Part shown: one piece after another, positions 1-4,962 of the stretch
How the letters are laid out: each line of letters begins with the position of its first letter
Position numbering within the stretch: the stretch's first letter is position 1
DNA from: an uncultured Clostridia bacterium
GTDB lineage: Bacteria; Bacillota; Clostridia; Lachnospirales; Lachnospiraceae
Direction of reading: 5' to 3'
NCBI GenBank assembly: GCA_947088195.1
Contig: CAMUFS010000220.1
Location: 1 to 5,436, forward strand
DNA: 5,436 nt
Position numbers and translations under genes: made by a program
The notes under the pieces: generated by a model
Databases searched by the model: none
What the model was told of the DNA's origin: nothing
The model's input: the letters and a program-made list of their open reading frames with translations, nothing else

Positions 1-120
1 GCGCTTGATGAGGTTTCTCACGAATCTAGCGTCCGCTACGTTTTTCACTAAGCGGGAGCGGGGTGACAGAGGATCATAGACCGTTCTTTGGGCGGACCCC
101 TTCTCGAACATGACTCACAA
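1..120. other. GC-richer non-coding segment, possible structured RNA or end of an upstream element
   Basis: No gene could be supported here. All six frames are interrupted within short distances, and the frame open at position 1 ends at a TAA at 49-51 after 16 unrecognisable codons. G+C is 64 of 120 bases, against 52 of 180 in the following 121-300. Several segments are complementary: GTCCGC (31-36) with GCGGAC (92-97), GGGGT (60-64) with ACCCC (96-100), CCGCT with AGCGG around 34-55, and GTTC (83-86) with GAAC (105-108) enclosing a GGG-CGGA-CCC hairpin. Some of these pairings exclude each other. I checked by eye for tRNA, tmRNA, 5S, SRP RNA, RNase P and common riboswitch cores and recognised none. 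It could be a structured RNA, a dispersed repeat, or a remnant of what lies to the left. Confidence 0.3.
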
Positions 121-124
121 ATCC

Positions 125-182
125 ATAATTACAGATAATCTATACTTCATATGAAACATACGAATTGGTCATTTGTAATTGT
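125..182. repeat. Imperfect inverted repeat with an internal palindrome in the AT-rich spacer
   Basis: ATAATTACAGAT (125-136) and ATTTGTAATTGT (171-182) are inverted copies matching at 10 of 12 positions, with a perfect AATTACA/TGTAATT core of 7 bp. Between them lies a perfect 10-bp palindrome, TTCATATGAA (146-155). The two are not exactly concentric. They could be a regulatory-protein site upstream of the rex promoter or simply chance in AT-rich DNA. The rest of 183-247 shows nothing I can name. Confidence 0.25.
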
Positions 183-247
183 AGTTCTGCTGACCTCTTT
201 GGAAAGTAATGTATCTGAAAAATTTATTGAAAAACTTCCCAGAGTGT

Positions 248-265
248 TTGACATTTTTTTAACAT
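248..265. promoter_or_regulatory. Candidate Rex operator over the -35 element (site 1)
   Basis: Clostridial Rex proteins bind palindromes close to TTGTTAANNNNTTAACAA. Positions 248-265 match the right half at 6 of 7 positions (TTAACAT) and the left half at 4 of 7 (TTGACAT), with the correct 4-bp spacer. Rex bound here would cover the -35 hexamer, which suits autorepression. The DNA is AT-rich and the left half is weak, so this is a candidate only. Confidence 0.4.
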
Positions 266-276
266 TCATATATACT
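248..276 (+). promoter_or_regulatory. Sigma-A type promoter of the rex operon
   Basis: A perfect -35 element TTGACA (248-253) is followed after exactly 17 bp by TATACT (271-276), which differs from the consensus -10 at one base. Transcription should start near 283, giving a leader of about 50 nt before the rex start at 334. This is the strongest promoter match in the left half of the window, and it is placed to drive rex, the coiled-coil gene, nnr and alr. Possible operators overlap both its -35 and its -10 elements. Confidence 0.8.
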
Positions 277-287
277 GTTATACAGTA
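273..287. promoter_or_regulatory. Perfect operator-like palindrome over the -10 and start site
   Basis: TACTGT-TAT-ACAGTA is a perfect inverted repeat with 6-bp arms and a 3-bp centre. It begins inside the -10 hexamer and spans the predicted transcription start. The ACAGT arm recurs directly at 287-291 and again at 298-302. The position is ideal for a repressor that blocks open-complex formation. The sequence does not resemble a Rex operator, and I cannot assign a regulator. Confidence 0.45.
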
Positions 288-303
288 CAGTTTCAGCACA
301 GTA

Positions 304-321
304 ATGTTAAATGAATGACAG
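304..321. promoter_or_regulatory. Candidate second Rex-like half-site in the rex leader (site 2)
   Basis: ATGTTAA (304-310) matches the left half of the clostridial Rex operator at 6 of 7 positions. The right half (315-321) matches at only 4 of 7. The 9-mer AATGTTAAA (303-311) is the exact reverse complement of TTTAACATT (258-266) inside site 1, so the two good half-sites mirror each other across the -10 and start region, with centres about 45 bp apart. The right half touches the rex Shine-Dalgarno sequence. Confidence 0.3.
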
Positions 322-325
322 GAGG
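320..325 (+). promoter_or_regulatory. Ribosome binding site that fixes the TTG start of rex
   Basis: AGGAGG at 320-325 lies 8 nt before the TTG at 334. No ATG or GTG in the rex frame lies close by, and the next in-frame Met is codon 26, which would remove part of the DNA-binding domain. The strong site therefore supports the TTG start. Confidence 0.85.
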
Positions 326-333
326 CGGGGAAT

Positions 334-969
334 TTGGAAGGTAAGGAAATATCGCAGGCAGTCGTAAAAAGACTTCCCCGGTACTATAGGTATCTTGGCG
401 AATTGATGGAAAGTGGAGTGGAGCGCATCTCCTCCAACGAGCTGAGTGAGTATATGAAGGTGACAGCATCCCAGATTCGGCAGGATCTAAATAATTTCGG
501 CGGATTCGGGCAGCAGGGGTATGGATACAATGTGAAATTCCTGTATGCAGAGATAGCAAAAATACTTGGAATAGATAAATCCCATAATATGATTATAATC
601 GGCGCAGGCAATCTTGGGCAGGCGATTGCAAATTATGAAAACTTTGAGAAGCGGGGTTTTTTAGTGAAGGGGTTATTTGATAACAATCCTGCTCTGGAAG
701 GAGTCACGGTGAGAGGCATCCCGGTTCAGGGGATAGATAAGCTGGAGGATTTTATTCGTGAACACCATATTGATATAGCAGCTCTTACCATACCAAAGGC
801 GAGAGCGGCAGAGATGGCAGAGCGTGTCGTGAAAAGTGGTGTGAAGGCAATCTGGAATTTTGCGCACACAGATCTGAATATGCCGGAGGATGTGATTGTG
901 GAGAATGTGCATCTGTCGGAAAGCTTAATGCGTTTGTCCTACAATATTGCTAAGAATGCCGAGAATTGA
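334..969 (+). CDS. rex: Redox-sensing transcriptional repressor Rex
   Basis: This is a 211-residue cytoplasmic DNA-binding protein of the Rex family, which senses the NADH/NAD+ ratio. NAD+-bound Rex represses fermentation and NADH-reoxidation genes, and NADH releases it. The N-terminal winged helix (about residues 8-75) has the family signatures VKRLPRYYRYL (11-21), an SxxSEYMKVTxSQIRQDL-like recognition region (34-52) and FGQQGYGYNV (58-67). The Rossmann domain follows, with the dinucleotide loop GAGNLG at 90-95 and FDNN around 115-118, where the acidic residue is expected to contact the adenosine ribose. The C-terminal NFAHTDLNMPEDV (175-187) and NVHLSESL stretch matches the conserved end of the family. 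Length is typical. Translation starts at TTG, supported by AGGAGG 8 nt upstream. It heads the cluster, 25 nt before the next gene, and sits behind a promoter carrying Rex-like half-sites, so autoregulation is likely but inferred. Confidence 0.95.
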   Translation: MEGKEISQAVVKRLPRYYRYLGELMESGVERISSNELSEYMKVTASQIRQDLNNFGGFGQQGYGYNVKFLYAEIAKILGIDKSHNMIIIGAGNLGQAIANYENFEKRGFLVKGLFDNNPALEGVTVRGIPVQGIDKLEDFIREHHIDIAALTIPKARAAEMAERVVKSGVKAIWNFAHTDLNMPEDVIVENVHLSESLMRLSYNIAKNAEN

Positions 970-994
970 TCGCGGGGGAATGTGAGGGCTAAAC

Positions 995-1633
995 ATGGCA
1001 AGAATAAAACAGACAAAAAAGCAGCCGGATGGGCGGTTTGCGCAGCTACTGCGCAGAAATAAGGTGCCGATCTTGACATTGGATGAGCACTGGCACAGGC
1101 TGTTTACGGAGGAAGATAAAACAGATCGCCTGAAAAAGTTGGAGATGGAGGTCAACAACCTATTAAAGAAACGGGGCAAGGCAAATACAGATCTGCAGGA
1201 TGTCAAGAAGGTAAAGGCACGTCTGATGCAGAATATTATGGAAAATATGGAAGATCTGTCAGGCGAGGTGGAGCGTGCTCGCGAGAAGCGCCTGAATAAA
1301 AGCCAAAAGCTGATACGGGAGGCAAACGATAAGATCGCACAGCTTGAGTATGAGGTGGAGGAACTTCCCAATAAGCTTATAGATGCCAACAGAGAGCTTT
1401 TGGAGGAGAGTATTGTACTCTGTTATAAAAGAATTAATGAAAATAAAGAAGAGATAGAAGAGATGGCAGACTGGATTCAAAAGGTTCGGTTGGAGCTTAA
1501 GAGAAAGCTTGTCAGAAAGCAGGAGATGGAGGAGGAAAACGCAAAGATTTACACAAATCTTCATGATATGCTTGGTCCTGAGTTAATTGAATATTTTGAC
1601 TCAGAGTATGGGAGAGATGGTGAGGAAAATTGA
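995..1633 (+). CDS. Uncharacterised highly charged coiled-coil protein
   Basis: I do not recognise a named family for this 212-residue protein. The N-terminus is basic (MARIKQTKKQPDGRFAQLL), followed by a compact segment around residues 24-38 (VPILTLDEHWHRLF) that looks like a conserved motif. Two long, very charged helical stretches (about 40-130 and 140-190), rich in Glu, Lys, Arg and Leu, have heptad-like spacing and suggest a coiled coil. The end carries another folded-looking motif, YTNLHDMLGPELIEYFD (186-202), and an acidic tail. There is no signal peptide or membrane segment, so it should be cytoplasmic. GAGGG at 984-988 lies 6 nt before the ATG. It is 25 nt after rex, and its stop overlaps the nnr start by 4 nt, which implies co-translation. 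A scaffold or adaptor role is possible, but nothing in the sequence states a function. Confidence 0.85.
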   Translation: MARIKQTKKQPDGRFAQLLRRNKVPILTLDEHWHRLFTEEDKTDRLKKLEMEVNNLLKKRGKANTDLQDVKKVKARLMQNIMENMEDLSGEVERAREKRLNKSQKLIREANDKIAQLEYEVEELPNKLIDANRELLEESIVLCYKRINENKEEIEEMADWIQKVRLELKRKLVRKQEMEEENAKIYTNLHDMLGPELIEYFDSEYGRDGEEN

Positions 1634-3156
1634 GATATCTGGTGGATGAGCAGGAGATGCGGCAGATAGAGGAGGATGCCATGGAGGGGGCAGGGATTCC
1701 CTCTCTGGTGCTTATGGAGAGAGCGGCGCTGTCAGTTGTGGAGGAAATCAGGCAACGGGTGGACGCTCCTTCTGTTTTGTGTGTCTGTGGCATGGGTAAT
1801 AATGGTGCGGATGGACTGGCTGTGGCTAGAATTTTGGCAGAATCCAATATTTCAGTTGAGGTTTTTTGTCTTGGGAAAGAGGAACATGCCACGGCTGAGT
1901 GGAGAAGGCAGAGAGAGATTCTCGATGCGGTCGGCGTATTGGTGGTTAAAAATCCAAGCCTTTCTGAATATACTGTGATAGTGGATGCTGTATTTGGTAT
2001 TGGGTTAAAAAGGAATGTGGAGGGAATTTTTGCAAAGTGGATAGAGCAGATCAATGAAAGTGGTGCTTTTGTTGTTGCTGTGGATATGCCAAGTGGAATT
2101 TCTGCGTCTACTGGCGAGAGGCTTTCGATTGCGGTGAGAGCAGATGTCACAGTCACTTTTGGTGCTTGGAAGGCAGGGCTTGTCTTTTATCCGGGTGCTA
2201 TCTGTGCGGGTGAGGTTGTGGTGAAGCAGATAGGGTTTCCGGCAAGAAGCTTTTTGGCGGTAAAACCGCAGCTTTATACATTTGATGATAAGATAACAGG
2301 AATGCTTCCTAAGCGTATGCCAGATTTTCATAAAGGGACGGCGGGAAAGCTTTTGGTTATTGCCGGAAGTAAAAATATGGCAGGGGCGGCGTATTTGGCA
2401 GCGAGTGCAGCATATCATATGGGAGCAGGCTTGGTAAGGATATTTACCGCGGAGGCAAACCGGGTTAGCTTGCAGCAGCTTCTTCCTGAGGCAGTGCTTG
2501 TCACCTATGAAACGGGAGAGGAGATAAGCAGGCTTTTAGGGGAGTCACTGGCTTGGGCAGATGCGGTTGTTGCAGGTCCCGGCATGGGGATGGCAACGCT
2601 TTCGGTCAATATAGTAGAAGAATTAAGTAAATATGCCGCGCGCCATAAGCAAAAATCGTATGTGCTGGACGCGGATGCCTTGAATATAGTAAGCTGTCAT
2701 GCTGAATTATGGAAAGGCTTTTTTGACTGCTCGGTGATTACGCCGCATATGGGTGAGCTGGCTCGTATTGCGGGGATTGATATTGGCAGTATAAAAAAGA
2801 ATAGAATTGCATGTGTAAAAAGAGTGGCAGCAGAATATCATACAATCTGTGTCAGCAAAGATGCGAGAACCATTGTCTGTGAGGCAGAGGGGCCTTGCTA
2901 TGTCAATATAAGTGGCAATAGCGGAATGGCGAAAGCAGGCTCTGGTGATGTTCTAAGCGGCATAATAGCCTGCTTGGCTTTAAAGCTTCCCATTAGGCGA
3001 GCAGCCGAGCTTGGCGTATATCTGCATGGGCTTGCAGGGGATATGGCAAAGAAGAAGCTTGGAGAATATGCTATGATGGCGAGTGATCTGATAGAGCAGG
3101 TGGGTTATCTGACAAAAATGCTTCAAGATGGAGGAAAAGATGAAGATAGATGTTGA
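1630..3156 (+). CDS. nnr: Bifunctional NAD(P)H-hydrate epimerase / ADP-dependent NAD(P)H-hydrate dehydratase
   Basis: This is a 508-residue fusion that repairs hydrated NADH and NADPH. The N-terminal YjeF_N domain (about 1-215) interconverts the R and S forms of NAD(P)HX. The C-terminal ribokinase-like domain (about 225-500) dehydrates S-NAD(P)HX using ADP. Visible epimerase motifs are CGMGNNGADG (53-62), VDAVFGIG (118-125) and VDMPSG (151-156). Dehydratase motifs are HKGTAGKLLVIAGS (234-247), AGPGMG (315-320), LDADALN (346-352), TPHMGE (371-376) and the catalytic GNSGMAKAGSGDVLSG (429-444), with Asp440 the expected base. Small departures from the usual text are Met for Pro in CGxGNNG and Met for Pro in TPHxGE. 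The TTG start shares TTGA (1630-1633) with the upstream stop, with GGTGAGG (1619-1625) just before. The length is normal for the fused form. It overlaps the alr start, so it lies in the middle of the rex-alr unit. Confidence 0.95.
   Translation: MRYLVDEQEMRQIEEDAMEGAGIPSLVLMERAALSVVEEIRQRVDAPSVLCVCGMGNNGADGLAVARILAESNISVEVFCLGKEEHATAEWRRQREILDAVGVLVVKNPSLSEYTVIVDAVFGIGLKRNVEGIFAKWIEQINESGAFVVAVDMPSGISASTGERLSIAVRADVTVTFGAWKAGLVFYPGAICAGEVVVKQIGFPARSFLAVKPQLYTFDDKITGMLPKRMPDFHKGTAGKLLVIAGSKNMAGAAYLAASAAYHMGAGLVRIFTAEANRVSLQQLLPEAVLVTYETGEEISRLLGESLAWADAVVAGPGMGMATLSVNIVEELSKYAARHKQKSYVLDADALNIVSCHAELWKGFFDCSVITPHMGELARIAGIDIGSIKKNRIACVKRVAAEYHTICVSKDARTIVCEAEGPCYVNISGNSGMAKAGSGDVLSGIIACLALKLPIRRAAELGVYLHGLAGDMAKKKLGEYAMMASDLIEQVGYLTKMLQDGGKDEDRC
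3130..3134 (+). promoter_or_regulatory. Ribosome binding site that selects the alr start
   Basis: GGAGG at 3130-3134, inside the end of nnr, lies 5 nt before the ATG at 3140. An in-frame ATG at 3128 lies before this site and has no Shine-Dalgarno sequence of its own. The 3140 start is therefore preferred, four codons shorter than the longest reading. Confidence 0.75.
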
Positions 3157-4345
3157 GAGTGGAAATTTGTACCGGGTTTATGCGAAAATTGATCTGGATG
3201 CAATCCGCAGCAATTTGCAGGAGATGAAGAAGCATATCAAAGAGGATTGCCAGATTATGGCAGTGGTGAAGGCAGATGGCTATGGACATGGTGCTGTGGA
3301 GATAGCAAAAGAGGTGGAGGAGCTTGTCTTGGGCTTTGCGACGGCGACAGTGGACGAGGCGGAGGCTCTGCGCAGGTGTGGGATAGAAAAACCAATCTTG
3401 GTTTTGGGGCATGTACATGAAAGCTTATTTGAGACATTAATACAAAACCGGATCAGTGTGAATGTCTATACCTTAAAGGATGCAAAAGCATTGTCAGAGG
3501 CAGCGGGAAGGCTTTCGTCAAAGGCTCTTTTGCATTTTAAGCTTGACACAGGGATGGGAAGACTGGGAGTAAGTGATGAGACGGAGGCATTTTCCCTGCT
3601 TCAGAGTATAATGGCCTTTCCCTATCTTGAGATGGAGGGAATATTTACTCATTTTTCTTCTGCAGATGAGAAGGATAAAGCAAAGACGGAGCGGCAGCTT
3701 GCACGCTTTCTTTCTTTTGTCCAGAAAGTAAAGGCGGCAGGAATTGAGGTAGCATTGCTGCATTGCTCCAATAGCGCAGGTATTATTGATGTGCCGGAGG
3801 CGGATTTTAATATGGTGCGTGCTGGAATTGCGCTGTATGGATTGTATCCCTCGGAGGAAGTAAAGAAGGCTCAGGTCAAGTTGATTCCAGCGATGGAGCT
3901 TAAGAGTCATATTGTTTTTTTAAAGGAAATGGAGGCAGGCTGTACCATCAGCTATGGAGCCACCTATGTGACAGAGCGAAAGACGAAGGTTGCCACAATA
4001 CCAGTGGGCTATGCGGACGGGTATCCCAGAGCGCTGTCAAATAAAGGCTATGTTTTGATTCATGGGCAGAGAGCGCCAATTCTTGGACGTATTTGCATGG
4101 ATCAATTTATGGTGGATGTCACTGGGATACCAGAAGCGAAGGAGGGAGATACTGTAACATTGATTGGAGCAGATGGCGGGGAGAGGCTGTCTGTGGAAGA
4201 GCTGGCAGAGATGGTGGGCAATACATTTAATTATGAAATTGTCTGTGATTTGGGGAAACGGATTCCAAGGGTATTTTATAAAAAGCAAGAAGCGGTGTCT
4301 GTTCGTTCTTATCTTCCGTCTCTGCTTCCCACATGTGATGCATAA
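3140..4345 (+). CDS. alr: Alanine racemase (PLP-dependent)
   Basis: This 401-residue cytoplasmic enzyme converts L-alanine to D-alanine for peptidoglycan. It has the fold-type III PLP barrel at the N-terminus and the beta domain at the C-terminus. AVVKADGYGHG carries the PLP lysine, Lys44 counted from this start. FKLDTGMGRLG (134-144), THFSSAD (170-176) and CSNSAG (209-214) are barrel motifs. SYGATY (271-276) contains the second catalytic base, Tyr272, followed by PVGYADGYPR and GRICMDQ (316-322), which help form the active site in the dimer. Length and motif order are normal and nothing appears damaged. The start at 3140 is chosen from the GGAGG at 3130-3134; an in-frame ATG at 3128 would add MEEK. 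The 17-nt overlap with nnr suggests translational coupling. Linkage to an nnr-type gene and mazF matches a common Firmicutes arrangement. Confidence 0.95.
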   Translation: MKIDVESGNLYRVYAKIDLDAIRSNLQEMKKHIKEDCQIMAVVKADGYGHGAVEIAKEVEELVLGFATATVDEAEALRRCGIEKPILVLGHVHESLFETLIQNRISVNVYTLKDAKALSEAAGRLSSKALLHFKLDTGMGRLGVSDETEAFSLLQSIMAFPYLEMEGIFTHFSSADEKDKAKTERQLARFLSFVQKVKAAGIEVALLHCSNSAGIIDVPEADFNMVRAGIALYGLYPSEEVKKAQVKLIPAMELKSHIVFLKEMEAGCTISYGATYVTERKTKVATIPVGYADGYPRALSNKGYVLIHGQRAPILGRICMDQFMVDVTGIPEAKEGDTVTLIGADGGERLSVEELAEMVGNTFNYEIVCDLGKRIPRVFYKKQEAVSVRSYLPSLLPTCDA

Positions 4346-4380
4346 GGATAGATAAGCTCGTCTAAAAATGTAATTGATTC

Positions 4381-4389
4381 TGGTATACA
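4381..4389 (+). promoter_or_regulatory. Possible extended -10 promoter before mazF
   Basis: TGGTATACA (4381-4389) fits an extended -10 element, TGnTATAnT-like, in the 103-bp gap between alr and mazF. There is no convincing -35 at the matching distance; TTGATT at 4374-4379 is too close to serve. No intrinsic terminator separates alr from mazF, so read-through from the upstream operon is also possible. The gap has no room for an antitoxin gene. Confidence 0.3.
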
Positions 4390-4448
4390 CACGAAATAAC
4401 CGGGCATACTGAAGATATGTAAACCTGATAAATGGAGTGTGACAGAAA

Positions 4449-4796
4449 TTGATGATACGACGAGGCGATATATATTATGCAGATTTAAGACCAGTGATCG
4501 GTTCAGAGCAAGGCGGTATCCGTCCAGTTTTGATTATACAAAATGATATAGGAAATAAGCATAGTCCCACTGTGATCTGTGCGGCGATCACATCAAAGAT
4601 GAATAAGGCGAAGCTACCTACGCATGTGGAGCTTGATAGCAGTAAATACGATATTATGAAGGATTCTGTTATTTTGTTAGAGCAGCTTCGCACCATTGAT
4701 AAAAAGCGCTTAAAGGATAAGATATGCCATCTGGACAGAGAGATCTTAAGGAAGGTGGATCAAGCATTATTAGTGAGCCTTGAATTAACTACATAA
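4449..4796 (+). CDS. mazF: MazF/EndoA (PemK-family) mRNA interferase
   Basis: This 115-residue protein closely resembles Bacillus subtilis EndoA (NdoA), a sequence-specific single-strand endoribonuclease. Signatures in order are RRGDIYYADL (4-13), GSEQGGIRPVLIIQNDIGN (18-36), the AAITSKM segment (45-51), KLPTHVEL (55-62), DSVILLEQLRTIDK (72-85) and the C-terminal helix. The two expected catalytic residues are present, Arg25 and Thr48, with the same numbering as EndoA when the TTG at 4449 is used. GGAG at 4434-4437 lies 11 nt before that TTG. The ATG at 4452 is the alternative, one codon shorter and 14 nt from the site. The toxin looks intact, but no MazE/EndoAI gene precedes it. It follows alr by 103 bp, as ndoA follows alr in Bacillus except that there the antitoxin gene lies between. 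The exact cleavage sequence cannot be predicted. Confidence 0.93.
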   Translation: MMIRRGDIYYADLRPVIGSEQGGIRPVLIIQNDIGNKHSPTVICAAITSKMNKAKLPTHVELDSSKYDIMKDSVILLEQLRTIDKKRLKDKICHLDREILRKVDQALLVSLELTT

Positions 4797-4804
4797 GGCG
4801 GTAC

Positions 4805-4833
4805 TTGACGGAATAGGGGCGGGATGTTATAGT
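4805..4833 (+). promoter_or_regulatory. Sigma-A type promoter for the CorC-like gene
   Basis: TTGACG (4805-4810) and TATAGT (4828-4833) are separated by exactly 17 bp, each one base from consensus. The -35 begins only 8 bp after the mazF stop. Transcription should start near 4840, giving a leader of about 120 nt. No terminator for the upstream unit was found, so the downstream gene may be both read through and separately driven. Confidence 0.7.
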
Positions 4834-4847
4834 ATAAGAGTATGTGC

Positions 4848-4883
4848 TCTTCCTTATCGGGAAGACGTGCCTGATAAGGGGGA
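4848..4883 (+). promoter_or_regulatory. Long hairpin with an alternative fold in the CorC-like gene leader
   Basis: TCTTCCTTATCGGG (4848-4861) pairs with CCTGATAAGGGGGA (4870-4883) over 14 positions, three of them G-U, around an 8-nt loop. The core CCTTATC/GATAAGG is perfect. A different hairpin, TCTTCC (4848-4853) with GGAAGA (4860-4865), would use the same left arm, so the two folds exclude each other. No T-run follows on either strand, so this is not an ordinary intrinsic terminator. It lies just after the predicted transcription start. I do not recognise a known riboswitch such as the Mg2+ M-box or the yybP-ykoY Mn2+ motif. Confidence 0.4.
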
Positions 4884-4962
4884 TAAATAAGCGGCGGAAA
4901 GAACGGATGCGATATGGCATAGGGAGCTTTTCCGGCTGTATAGACAAAGGAGTATGAATTCA

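Noticed and set aside
27..45. TAGCG-TC-CGCTA followed by CGTTTTT as an intrinsic terminator.
   Set aside because: The loop is only 2 nt (or the stem 4 bp with a 4-nt loop), too weak for a credible terminator.
1..51. Short open frame to the left edge ending in TAA, reading ALDEVSHESSVRYVFH, vaguely like a tyrosine-recombinase end.
   Set aside because: Only 16 codons, lacking the HxLGH context and catalytic tyrosine arrangement; too short to support a gene.
3128..3139. Earlier ATG for alr adding four residues.
   Set aside because: It precedes the GGAGG site and has no Shine-Dalgarno sequence of its own; the ATG at 3140 has ideal spacing.
4432..4452. Six-codon frame ending at the mazF start as a mini antitoxin or leader peptide.
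   Set aside because: No ribosome binding site and far too short to be a MazE-type antitoxin.
4790..4794. UACAU, the EndoA target in Bacillus, at the 3' end of mazF mRNA, suggesting self-cleavage.
   Set aside because: I count about six TACAT in the window, near chance expectation, and the specificity of this MazF is unknown.
4848..4883. Long hairpin after mazF as a rho-independent terminator.
   Set aside because: No T-run follows on either strand, and it lies downstream of a good promoter, inside the next gene's leader.
4842..4957. Two tiny frames in the CorC-like leader, MCSSLSGRRA (4842-4874) and MRYGIGSFSGCIDKGV (4907-4957), as leader peptides.
   Set aside because: Weak or absent ribosome sites and no characteristic regulatory codon run; chance frames are expected at this length.
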